Shown piece after piece: positions 35,348 through 43,734 of a stretch of 64,000 nt of DNA. The translations under genes were made by a program, and so were the position numbers. This DNA comes from CALKZN01 sp050633585 (GTDB lineage Bacteria > Pseudomonadota > Gammaproteobacteria > Arenicellales > Arenicellaceae), in assembly GCA_050633585.1 (NCBI GenBank), contig JBOEGT010000032.1, forward strand, positions 1 to 64,000, given 5' to 3'. The stretch's first letter is position 1. Every line of letters begins with the position of its first letter. The notes below the pieces were generated by a model, which saw nothing but the letters and a program-made list of their open reading frames with translations, had not been told where the DNA came from and did not search any database.

Positions 35348-35734
35348 ATGAAACGCTTTGATCAAATTAACATGATCCCGTTTATTGATATTATGCTGGT
35401 GCTGCTTGCTATTGTACTGACCACGGCCACCTTTGTGTCTAAAGGTTTAATCGAGGTTGATATTCCATCGGCAGAAAATACCGAAACCGCGGCAAATAAT
35501 GATCAGAAAGAAGCCATACATATCAGTGTGAACATTAGCAATGAATTATATATTGATGAAGAACGAATTGAATATGATGTATTAGCTGACCGTTTAAGCA
35601 CATATGAGACAGATCAACCGTTTATTATTCGATTGGATAAGAAAGCCAACTTTGAACACTTTGTGAAGATCATCGATGTGTTAAAAGCGGGTAGCTTCAA
35701 CCAACTCTCCATTCAAGCAAACAAGAGCCAGTAA
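35348..35734 (+). CDS. exbD: ExbD, TonB accessory protein
   Basis: About 128 residues from ATG 35348; a GTG one codon earlier is also open. One membrane helix carries the conserved Asp (MIPFIDIMLVLLAIVL), followed by a periplasmic domain ending LSIQANK. It forms the Asp-bearing rod inside the ExbB pentamer. It lies 15 nt after exbB and 2 nt before tonB. Confidence 0.95.
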   Translation: MKRFDQINMIPFIDIMLVLLAIVLTTATFVSKGLIEVDIPSAENTETAANNDQKEAIHISVNISNELYIDEERIEYDVLADRLSTYETDQPFIIRLDKKANFEHFVKIIDVLKAGSFNQLSIQANKSQ

Positions 35735-35736
35735 CC

Positions 35737-36459
35737 GTGAGACAAGCAATCGCGTATTCCGTTTCAGCTCTGATGCATGTTGCGCTGATCTCGGTACTAC
35801 TTCCCACCGAAGTGGTTCCAGAAGAAAATGCCACCATCGCGTTGCCTGAAAAACTCACGGTCGACTTCGAAGTGCTGACACCGCCCTCTAGACCTGCCCC
35901 TCTGTTAGCCGCAAAACCGGCCGTGAAACCGATTCAACAACCGGAAACACCTAGGAAAGTCATTCGAGAAAAGCCTAAACCAACGCCTACCAAAGCGATC
36001 AGTAAAAAGGTAGCCCCTTCTCCGCCTTCACAAGAACAAAAGCCGGCTAAGGTCAACAGCATCGAAAGTCAGGCACCAACTAAGGAAGTTGCGGATAATC
36101 AGACAACAAAAAACAAACCCGTTGCTGATAAAAAAACATTACAAGCTCAAACTCGTGAAATCCGTCAAGATAAGAGCGAAACCTCCATTATTCACAATCC
36201 GGCTTACCAAAGGCAACGCCCAATTAAATACCCAAGAAGTGCTATGCGGAAGAAGCTGCAAGGCACAGTCACTCTCAGAGCCAACATTGACATCCAGGGG
36301 CGCGTCATAAAAACCTGGGTGCACCAAAGTTCTGGCCACCCAACACTCGATCGGTCCGCCATGAAATCAGTCAAAGCCTGGGTATTTAAACCCGCTCAAA
36401 AAGACGGCTCACCTATAGCATCGACCGTCCAGTTCCCTGTTGCTTTCCAATTAAAATAA
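35737..36459 (+). CDS. tonB: TonB energy transducer
   Basis: A 240-residue TonB with GTG start: N-terminal anchor (AIAYSVSALMHVALISVLLP), a Pro/Lys-rich periplasmic spacer (about 45-125), and a C-terminal domain with YPRSAMRKKLQGTVTLRANID, SSGHPTLDRSAMKSVKAWVF and VPVAFQLK. It probably serves the receptor at 27629 and perhaps the one at 41647. Confidence 0.95.
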   Translation: MRQAIAYSVSALMHVALISVLLPTEVVPEENATIALPEKLTVDFEVLTPPSRPAPLLAAKPAVKPIQQPETPRKVIREKPKPTPTKAISKKVAPSPPSQEQKPAKVNSIESQAPTKEVADNQTTKNKPVADKKTLQAQTREIRQDKSETSIIHNPAYQRQRPIKYPRSAMRKKLQGTVTLRANIDIQGRVIKTWVHQSSGHPTLDRSAMKSVKAWVFKPAQKDGSPIASTVQFPVAFQLK

Positions 36460-36611
36460 TCGCTAATAGTTGATTTGAATCATAACCAATAGTGGTTCTA
36501 TTTATAGGTTGAACCCTCTATCAAACACTATCACTACTATTCAAGGCTTGTTAGCAATAGCATTTAAAAAATAAATCACTCTTTACTCTCGTAAGTATTT
36601 ACCTTTTTAAT

Positions 36612-36630
36612 GAGAATGATTATCATTTAA
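36612..36630 (+). promoter_or_regulatory. Fur box upstream of a small membrane protein
   Basis: GAGAATGATTATCATTTAA matches the Fur consensus at about 14 of 19 positions, 25 nt before the ATG of the 36-residue ORF. Confidence 0.7.
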
Positions 36631-36655
36631 TTACATAAAAACTTCAGGAGGAAAC

Positions 36656-36766
36656 ATGAAAGAAGAAGATGAAAAAAAGTTTTTTATACGTAGCGCGATA
36701 ACTGCTGTTGGCATAGTAATATTTTTTTTAGTCATCCTTCCAAGCGTTGAAAGACTAATCTCTTAG
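36656..36766 (+). CDS. 36-residue Fur-boxed single-pass membrane microprotein
   Basis: Not a shadow: a perfect AGGAGG sits 5-8 nt before ATG, and a Fur box lies just upstream. The protein starts with a charged MKEEDEKKFF head and has one membrane helix of about 20 residues (ITAVGIVIFFLVILPSVE). No family recognised. It follows tonB by about 200 nt on the same strand and is convergent with the DUF1566 gene. An iron-limited membrane microprotein, perhaps a small partner of a transporter, is the best guess. Confidence 0.65.
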   Translation: MKEEDEKKFFIRSAITAVGIVIFFLVILPSVERLIS

Positions 36767-36786
36767 CACATCATCAAAAATTAACA

Positions 36787-37650
36787 CTATGGCTTAACTT
36801 GATCCCTCAAATAAGGCGCATTTGCCACTAAACGAACCCTTAACGCAAGGCGTTTTTCATTGATATATGGAATGCCGTTTTTAAAATCTACAGACCACGC
36901 TAAGGAATTCACATCCGGCGTTTCCGTCTGACTCCAATAGCGATCGATTGCTGTATTCGGAAAATACTCACTATCTATATCCGGATTGTACTGACTCTTG
37001 TGATCTAAATACCCCAACTCATGCGCTGAGGGAAGACGCCAATCACGAGAAGCACAGATATTTTCCTCATTAAAAGCTTGCATATAGTGATACGTATCAC
37101 AATAAATCACATAGCAAGTCCCCGCATCAGCTTTGCCTCTTTCAGGCACTGACAGGAGGTCAGTGACCGTGCTACCGAGTGCAAGCTGTTCAATTTCTTC
37201 TGCATTTGGTTGATACCAAGAATAGGTATGTTCGTAGTCTTGCCATCCACCGTCTGACTGTTTGACTTCCCACAACAAACCAGTGGCATCATTATAAACA
37301 CACTGCCATTCGCTCGCCGTATCAGGCAAAATATTTCCTTCATCATCTACCTTATAAAAACGCTGAAGTGCTGCCTCTTCTTCATTTCTCAAGTCAGGTT
37401 GCGACCATAATGTATATGCTGATTTTTCTTTTTCAGTCAGCGATTTAGACAGGTCGGGCAACACGTCTTTCTCTGTGTCATTATTGACAGCTTCGCTTTC
37501 TTGAGTGGGTAAATCATTATCAACACTCTGAATGTCTTGAGGTTGTGGTGATGGTTTTTTCGTCAACAAGCCAATAAAAACTACACTACTAATTATTGCC
37601 ACAATACATAATAAAATGAATATATAACGTTTTCTAGCCACCATAGACAC
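36787..37650 (-). CDS. membrane-anchored DUF1566 (Lcl C-terminal) protein
   Basis: A 287-residue protein with a signal-anchor (YIFILLCIVAIISSVVFIGLL), an acidic Ser/Glu-rich linker to about 95, and a DUF1566-type domain: VYNDATGLLWEVKQSDGGW, DWRLPSAHELGYLDHK, YWSQTETPDVNSLAWSVDF, LRVRLV. These domains are extracytoplasmic and often occur in adhesins and lectin-like folds; ligands are unknown. It stands alone. Start is Met1 or Met3. Confidence 0.82.
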   Translation of the reverse strand: MSMVARKRYIFILLCIVAIISSVVFIGLLTKKPSPQPQDIQSVDNDLPTQESEAVNNDTEKDVLPDLSKSLTEKEKSAYTLWSQPDLRNEEEAALQRFYKVDDEGNILPDTASEWQCVYNDATGLLWEVKQSDGGWQDYEHTYSWYQPNAEEIEQLALGSTVTDLLSVPERGKADAGTCYVIYCDTYHYMQAFNEENICASRDWRLPSAHELGYLDHKSQYNPDIDSEYFPNTAIDRYWSQTETPDVNSLAWSVDFKNGIPYINEKRLALRVRLVANAPYLRDQVKP

Positions 37651-37841
37651 TCCCCCACTCGCAGTTGAATTGAACCCAAACCATCAGGAAATTCATTTTA
37701 GCAGCTTGGCATTTTAACGCATATCACGCTTGCCAATGTTTACTGACTCTGTTGAATAGCAATCTAGATGCTGTTCGAATTCATGGTGAATAATGAGTCA
37801 AGCACATTGAAAGTTAAAAAATTAGAACACAAAATGGCAAC

Positions 37842-38162
37842 TTATTCATTGCATGTTTGCCACGAAAGAGCCGTTAAATTATCACGATTAAATCGCAAGA
37901 AATGACTCTGCATTGTGTCAATAATTTCGCTCAAACCTTCACTATCTTCTGATGTACATTGCATCTTTAAAGAATGACTTTCAGCGGTTAAATGGCATTC
38001 ACCCATTGCAAATTTAATGCACCCCTGTTGAGTATCCCATGATGCCGTTACTTTATGTTGGAAGTGTTTGCATAAACGCTGAATGTAATATGAGGCACTC
38101 GATGTGTCGATCATTGACTCGGCTAAACACAACTTTTTTTGCGTGTGAGGCTTGTTTATCAT
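37842..38162 (-). CDS. DUF2218 protein of the siderophore operon
   Basis: A 106-residue soluble protein matching DUF2218: SASYYIQRLCKHFQHKVTASWD, IKFAMGECHLTAESHSLKMQC, and HFLRFNRDNLTALSW. DUF2218 genes commonly sit at the end of siderophore uptake operons; the role is unknown, possibly intracellular iron release. The start ATG overlaps the stop of a 23-codon ORF by four bases. Confidence 0.85.
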   Translation of the reverse strand: MINKPHTQKKLCLAESMIDTSSASYYIQRLCKHFQHKVTASWDTQQGCIKFAMGECHLTAESHSLKMQCTSEDSEGLSEIIDTMQSHFLRFNRDNLTALSWQTCNE

Positions 38163-38230
38163 TTCGTTGTCACCTCTTGTTTTGTGACTAACAACTTGTC
38201 AGCTGGAACATGGCTTTCTGAAGTTTTCAT
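38159..38230 (-). CDS. 23-residue ORF coupled to DUF2218
   Basis: ATG at 38230 has a GAGGAAAG site just before it and the frame ends in a TGA that overlaps the DUF2218 ATG as ATGA. The peptide is hydrophilic (starts MKTSESHVPADK), with no signal or membrane segment. Lying 34 nt after the ABC ATPase stop, it may be a leader that couples translation to DUF2218 rather than a functional protein. Confidence 0.4.
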   Translation of the reverse strand: MKTSESHVPADKLLVTKQEVTTK

Positions 38231-38264
38231 TCTTTCCTCATTTATAATATTGATTAACGATACA

Positions 38265-39035
38265 TCAACAAGCACTATCCACTAACACAATTGGATAGCC
38301 TTGCGAACACGATTCGATACGCCCTTCTATCCCATAAGCTATGCGCAAACATTCGGAGGTTAATGCGTCTTGAGGTTTGCCCATGGCGAGTACTTTCCCT
38401 TTGGTTAAGACCAATAGTTGATCGCAGAACCGTAGTGCTAAATTTAGGTCATGACTGGCGACTAACGCAATGGCATCATGTTCAATCGCTTCACGGCGAA
38501 TGGCCGATAAAACATTTAGTTGCCAATGTAAATCCAAGGCACTGGTGGGCTCATCCAGCAGTAATAATTTTGGTTGACGCACTAACACTTGGGCGAGCCC
38601 AATCATTTGCCGTTGTCCGCCAGACATTTCATCCATTCTCTTCAACGCTAAATCTTGTATTCCTAATTGCTGAAAAACCTCCTCTAACCTTGCATTGATC
38701 TCATTGGCATTAAAAGCCTGTTGGCTAGCCCTGAACGCGCAATACACTAATTCATAAGCGACCAATGATGTTGATTGAGGCAGTGTTTGAGGCAAATAAC
38801 CAATATCTCGCATTCGTTGGCGATGAGTCATAGATGCTAATGATTGCCCTGCTAATGCTACCTGTCCCTTAAATGCCAACAAACCTGCTAATGATTTTAA
38901 TAATGTTGATTTACCAATTGCATTTGCTCCCAAAACGGCGACCACCGAGCCAGGCTTTATGTCTGGTAGTGAAATCGCATTGACAATTGTTTTGTGACGA
39001 TAGCCAATATTCATATTTTGTATCACTAAGCTCAT
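38265..39035 (-). CDS. ferric-siderophore ABC transporter ATPase, FepC type
   Basis: About 256 residues from ATG 39035 (MSLVIQNMNIGY). Walker A GANAIGKS, Q-loop LPQTLPQ, signature MSGGQRQMIGLAQ, Walker B LLLLDEPTSAL, switch His in VASHDL. The frame is open upstream to 39164 but the extra 43 residues overlap the permease and do not fit the family. Supplies energy for the single FecCD permease upstream. Confidence 0.94.
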   Translation of the reverse strand: MSLVIQNMNIGYRHKTIVNAISLPDIKPGSVVAVLGANAIGKSTLLKSLAGLLAFKGQVALAGQSLASMTHRQRMRDIGYLPQTLPQSTSLVAYELVYCAFRASQQAFNANEINARLEEVFQQLGIQDLALKRMDEMSGGQRQMIGLAQVLVRQPKLLLLDEPTSALDLHWQLNVLSAIRREAIEHDAIALVASHDLNLALRFCDQLLVLTKGKVLAMGKPQDALTSECLRIAYGIEGRIESCSQGYPIVLVDSAC

Positions 39036-39118
39036 GTCTACATACCTGTGTGAATACTCTGCTGTCGTTTTAAAATAATGATCATGTCTCTCATGTTCGA
39101 ATTGTAGTGATTGAGTGC

Positions 39119-40237
39119 TTATTGCGCGTGACGTCCACGACTGAATATAAGACTCATAAACCATGGAATACCAACCAATGCTGTCACAATGCCAACAGGC
39201 AAAATAACGCCTGGTAAAATAGATTTACTGGCAATCGATGACAATGACAATAACAAGGCACCAGCGAGCGCGCTCCCTGGCAAAAAGAAACGATGATCTT
39301 CACCTAATAACATGCGAGCAATATGGGGCCCAACCAAACCGATAAAACCTATTTCCCCCACAAACGCTAGCGCTACAGCAGTCAACAAACTGACTCTTAA
39401 TAAAACAACTAAACGTAATCTTTCAACATTAATACCAAGGCTTCGGGCCTGCTCTTCACCACTGCGGAGTGTGGTAAGAGGCCAAATATGCAACATACTT
39501 CCCAAAAAGCAGACGCATAGAACAATGCTCACAATGCCTGCCTTCTCCATTGTCGCACGCGCAAGACTACCCATAGTCCAAAATACAATTTGCTGCAATG
39601 AACTAGCATCAGCAACAAACTGTAATAAGCCAACCGCAGCATTTAAACCAAACATCAACGCAATACCAAACAATAAAATATTGTGAGTGCTGGCGCCCAT
39701 TACACGGGAAAGCAACAAAATCAGCAGTGATGCAAGGCTGGCTGAAATAAATGCTGCTAATGGCAATAGAAAGGTAAAACTCAAGCCCCAGAGAGAGAGA
39801 TTAGACACAATAGCAATCGAGGCTCCTAGAGTGGCAGCGGAACCAATTCCAAGAGTAAATGGACTTGCTAAAGGGTTATTTAAAACTGTTTGCATTTCCG
39901 CACCACCCAAACCTAGACAAGCTCCAACAAGCACAGCCATTAAGGCATATGGCAAACGTACATCCCAGATAATCACATAATTGACAGACGACAAACTTTC
40001 TGGACTGACTAGCCCCTTAAATACCTGCCACAGAGATAGATTTGCAGGGCCATGCGCAATATCTAATAAAAAAGTCACAACAACCAACAGGAGCAGTAAA
40101 CTAATCAATAATTGGCGCTTGAAGACAAAATCCCCGTAAGATTTAACTAAGGATTGTTTATTATTGATGCCGAAATGGTGTGACTCACCCTCCAACAAAG
40201 ACTTAGCGGTAAAATCACCGCCCTTAGAAGCATCCAT
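39119..40237 (-). CDS. siderophore ABC transporter permease, FecCD/BtuC family
   Basis: About 372 residues from ATG 40237, which overlaps the preceding stop (TAATG). Around ten membrane segments; family marks: NNPLASPFTLGIGSAATLGA, TTLRSGEEQARSLGINVERLR, GEIGFIGLVGPHIARMLLG. Only one permease gene is present, so it may act as a homodimer like BtuC, whereas FepD/FepG systems have two. The upstream 11 codons (to 40270) are not needed. Confidence 0.94.
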   Translation of the reverse strand: MDASKGGDFTAKSLLEGESHHFGINNKQSLVKSYGDFVFKRQLLISLLLLLVVVTFLLDIAHGPANLSLWQVFKGLVSPESLSSVNYVIIWDVRLPYALMAVLVGACLGLGGAEMQTVLNNPLASPFTLGIGSAATLGASIAIVSNLSLWGLSFTFLLPLAAFISASLASLLILLLSRVMGASTHNILLFGIALMFGLNAAVGLLQFVADASSLQQIVFWTMGSLARATMEKAGIVSIVLCVCFLGSMLHIWPLTTLRSGEEQARSLGINVERLRLVVLLRVSLLTAVALAFVGEIGFIGLVGPHIARMLLGEDHRFFLPGSALAGALLLSLSSIASKSILPGVILPVGIVTALVGIPWFMSLIFSRGRHAQ

Positions 40238-41481
40238 TAACGATTTACCTTCTGACCTAACGCTAACCAATACGTTCCCTCAAGAGGCGTTGACTGAAAT
40301 CGTTCAAATAATTTTTCCATCGTCTTTCGGGGTTGAAGGTCAGAGAACGTTTGGGGATATAACCACTTAGCAAACACCTGAACAGCCACTATATTCAAAG
40401 GAGAGTTATAAAAACTATGCCAGATAGCGTAGGCTCTTTTTGACTTAATCGCGTCTAACTCACTGACACCAACATGCTTCAATGCACGGATAAATGATTG
40501 TTGAGCCTCTTTTTCAGTGATGCCTGCGCCTAACGTTATATAAGGAGGAATATTATGCTGGTCTTCATATTGAACGGCACTCTTTGAACTAATGGCTGTT
40601 GCAATGTATATATCTGGCTGGTGAATCAATAAATATTCTAAATTCAAAACACCTGCACTCCCAGGAATACGTTCTTTTGCCACATTGACTCCTTTCACTT
40701 GCTCAAGGAGAGTTGCCATCATGCCGCGAACCATGGTTTCACAACACAAATCTTCCAAACCAACTCGACTATGGAGAAATACATTAGGTCTGGCTTTTGC
40801 TCCATCCTTTGTATCCGTTGACATGGATTGAATTTTATCCAAGCGATCAGTCACGATATTAAGCTGCTCTTGATAAAAAACAGTGAATTCTTCAGCTTGT
40901 TGTTGCCTGTCTAATATCGCGCCTAACAAAGCAATACTTTTCACAGTATTAACAATTGGGTCATTTCGAAAATCGATAAAAACAACTTGTACGCCTGCTT
41001 TTTCAAGTTGATCAATGAGCTGACGGTTACGTGAATTTGGGCCATGCCCATCCACGCCAAAAATGGCTAAATCTGCGTTGAGACTCAATGTCGTTTCAAT
41101 GCTAAAACTGTCAGCTGAGGTATGGCCAACTTGATGAATATCATCAATTTCTGGAAACTTTTTTTGGTATTGCTGGTAACTACCAAAATTAACATCTTTC
41201 AAGCTATTCACCATTCCAACAATATTGCTCAACGGTTGATCTTTATTGAGAATAGATAATGCATAAATATAACGACTATCTCCGAGAATGATTCGTTGTG
41301 GAACTTTCTCAAAAAACAATTCTCGGCCAGCCAAATCAATAGCTTGGATGCTCTTTTTATAATTAACATTCACTCCAATGTCACCTTGGGCACTAACTTG
41401 AGCTTGAGCATTGATGTGAATCAAACTAGCCATAAAAAGAATAACAAAGCTATTTGTTATCTTTGATACTGTTGCTTTCAT
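40237..41481 (-). CDS. siderophore ABC transporter periplasmic binding protein
   Basis: A 414-residue PF01497-type binding protein with signal peptide (to AQAQ). Marks: IQAIDLAGRELFFEKVPQRIILGDSR, LIDQLEKAGVQVVFIDFRNDP (middle), EYLLIHQPDIYIATAI, WLYPQTF near the end. Longer than FepB. It lies 165 nt downstream of the TonB receptor, with no clear Fur box of its own, so it may be read from the receptor promoter. Confidence 0.9.
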   Translation of the reverse strand: MKATVSKITNSFVILFMASLIHINAQAQVSAQGDIGVNVNYKKSIQAIDLAGRELFFEKVPQRIILGDSRYIYALSILNKDQPLSNIVGMVNSLKDVNFGSYQQYQKKFPEIDDIHQVGHTSADSFSIETTLSLNADLAIFGVDGHGPNSRNRQLIDQLEKAGVQVVFIDFRNDPIVNTVKSIALLGAILDRQQQAEEFTVFYQEQLNIVTDRLDKIQSMSTDTKDGAKARPNVFLHSRVGLEDLCCETMVRGMMATLLEQVKGVNVAKERIPGSAGVLNLEYLLIHQPDIYIATAISSKSAVQYEDQHNIPPYITLGAGITEKEAQQSFIRALKHVGVSELDAIKSKRAYAIWHSFYNSPLNIVAVQVFAKWLYPQTFSDLQPRKTMEKLFERFQSTPLEGTYWLALGQKVNR

Positions 41482-41646
41482 AACGTATTGGCCTACTTAC
41501 TTTTGGAAAAAATTTATTGTTATGACAAGCTACGCCACATCATTCAGCGATATATTCACCATGATCATTAAACGTTCAATACATTGAAAGCTCATACAAC
41601 ACATGTAAATAGCATGAATCTAGAGGCGTAACTTAACGGTCATGAT

Positions 41647-43650
41647 TTAGAAACGGTACGCGACACTTAAACGAATATCTCGCCCTGCTTCTTCCGAACC
41701 TGATATCGATTCATACCCTGTATTTGCCGTAAAATCTTCAACACTTCCATGGCTTAGATACTGCTCATTAAAGATATTTTTTATCACAAAGTTCACGGCT
41801 AATCGATCATTCTTCATCGGCAACCAACTCAGATAAAAATCATGTACGTTATAACTTGGCTTATTGACCTGCAGTGGCTGACCATCAACATTTAAGTTGA
41901 TGTCATTTATTCCTCTTACAAACTCTGAAGCCCATCCAACTGACAGTTTTTTAGACAAATCATAGTTAAGGTCTACGATTAAGGTATCCCCGGTAGATGC
42001 AACGGTTGACCCATAAAAATAACGTGTGACTGGTTCATCATTCGCTTCAGTCTTTGCACTATTAAAGCTTGCACCTAATGATAATTTTTCCCAACGATGG
42101 TTTATGCTAAGAAAGTAGCCGACTGTTTCAATATCGTCTTCTAAGTTTTCAAACACACCTGCAAAAGGCGTCAATCCTGCAATTGGTTGCTCAATAACAC
42201 TGCGATAAACACCTGCTCCGAGTGAAAAATTATTACGTTCAAAATCTAAGCCTAACTCTGTATTTTTAGCTGTCTCAGCTTCTAAATCAGACACATTACT
42301 ATAGGAGGATATACGGAAAGAGTCTTGAGTCTCAGGCCCTCTTAATGCTTCAGCATAGCCCGCACTAATACTCAACTCTGATGTTAACTCGTAGTTAGCA
42401 CTCAAATTTGGTGATATGCCGTCATCCGTAATGTGTAAGCCATTGGCATCGTCTAGTTCATAGGCGTCATAACGAACTCCAGTTGAAACCGTTAATTTAT
42501 CAGTTAGATCAATAATATCTTGAAGGAAAATCCCTTTTACTGAACCCGTTTCTTTAAAATCTGATGGCGTAAAATCAACATCGTTTAAACGACTTTCGTC
42601 ATCACGATAGTTAATCCCGTAGATTAATTGATGGTTCGATATCTGGCTTTTATTTTGCAACGTCAAGCCCAAAGACTCAACTGCACCATCATATGACGTT
42701 CCACGGAACTCACGTATTTGTTCTTGTTGCGTGTTATACAAGTTCAATGAAAAGTCGACTAAATCATTAGCTTCTGATTCAAAGGTATAATTCAAAATAG
42801 TTGTTTGGCGGTTATTTTCAGAAGGCTCTACAACATTACGGCGGCTCTCAAACAATTCTGGCCGGTACAAAATGTCTCCTTTTTCAGTCACATTTTCATG
42901 ACTGAAGGACAGCGTTTGTTCATCGCTTAAGTGTGTAACAACTTTTGCAAAACCTAAAGATTCTTCCGATTCAGTCCCGGCAATTTCTTCACCATCACCA
43001 TCTTCTAAGTTATCCTGATCAGAACCTATTAAGGATAAAATACCGCTCAAAGAACCAGTATCATTTTGACCATAAACAGTAGTACTTACTTTGGTATTAT
43101 CGCCATTGCTAAAATAAGATCCTTTAACGATTGCACCAACACTTTCACCCTCTTTGAGTAAATCCTCAGGATCTTTAGTGATGAATCGCACGGCTCCACC
43201 AATAGCTCCTGGGCCTGCGGTAGCACTACCTGCACCTGCTTCAATTTCGACTCTTTTCAATAACTCAGGATCAACAGTGACTCTTCCAGCATGATGAAAG
43301 ACAGCTCCTGCCAGTTCAGCCCCGTCAACAGAGACATTCAACGCATCTTCGCCGACGTTCCTGACATAAATTTTTTGTCCAGATTTAACTGATCCACCGA
43401 CACTAACCGTAGGATTCTTACGAAAAATATCACTTAAGTCATTCGCTTGAACTTTCTCTAACTCTTCACTGGAGACCACATCATCTAAGCCACTAGTGGC
43501 TTGACCAATGACTGAAATCATATCTAAAGAGTTAATATCCTCATTTATACTTTGTGCTTGAGAAAAAGCTGTCGAGCTAGAAAAAATTGCCGCTAATGAA
43601 GTTACTAGTAATGTTTGTTTAAATTTGTTGTCTTGATACAAAGTAGTCAT
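41647..43650 (-). CDS. TonB-dependent siderophore receptor (Fur-regulated)
   Basis: A 667-residue receptor: signal peptide (to FSQAQ), plug with IFRKNPTVSVGGSVKSGQKIYVRNV and EIEAGAGSATAGPGAIGGAVRF, barrel and C-terminal RLSVAYRF. A Fur-like box lies upstream (43669-43687). Encoded between a two-component system and a FepBDC-like transporter, like the PfeRS-PfeA or PirRS-PirA arrangement of Pseudomonas, so a ferric siderophore, perhaps catecholate, is likely. Confidence 0.92.
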   Translation of the reverse strand: MTTLYQDNKFKQTLLVTSLAAIFSSSTAFSQAQSINEDINSLDMISVIGQATSGLDDVVSSEELEKVQANDLSDIFRKNPTVSVGGSVKSGQKIYVRNVGEDALNVSVDGAELAGAVFHHAGRVTVDPELLKRVEIEAGAGSATAGPGAIGGAVRFITKDPEDLLKEGESVGAIVKGSYFSNGDNTKVSTTVYGQNDTGSLSGILSLIGSDQDNLEDGDGEEIAGTESEESLGFAKVVTHLSDEQTLSFSHENVTEKGDILYRPELFESRRNVVEPSENNRQTTILNYTFESEANDLVDFSLNLYNTQQEQIREFRGTSYDGAVESLGLTLQNKSQISNHQLIYGINYRDDESRLNDVDFTPSDFKETGSVKGIFLQDIIDLTDKLTVSTGVRYDAYELDDANGLHITDDGISPNLSANYELTSELSISAGYAEALRGPETQDSFRISSYSNVSDLEAETAKNTELGLDFERNNFSLGAGVYRSVIEQPIAGLTPFAGVFENLEDDIETVGYFLSINHRWEKLSLGASFNSAKTEANDEPVTRYFYGSTVASTGDTLIVDLNYDLSKKLSVGWASEFVRGINDINLNVDGQPLQVNKPSYNVHDFYLSWLPMKNDRLAVNFVIKNIFNEQYLSHGSVEDFTANTGYESISGSEEAGRDIRLSVAYRF

Positions 43651-43668
43651 ACTGATGTCCTGCTAAAT

Positions 43669-43687
43669 GATAATGATTGCTATTCGC
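43669..43687 (-). promoter_or_regulatory. Fur-like box upstream of the siderophore receptor
   Basis: GATAATGATTGCTATTCGC and the adjoining CATTAATTATCATC carry overlapping Fur half-sites (first nine bases perfect), 19 nt before the receptor start. Confidence 0.65.
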
Positions 43688-43734
43688 ATTAATTATCATC
43701 ACAAAAACATAAATGTGAATGACTTTTACATTTG

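Noticed and set aside
39312..39980. Two long frames opposite the FecCD permease gene
   Set aside because: Antisense frames to a well-supported membrane protein; low-complexity and without motifs.
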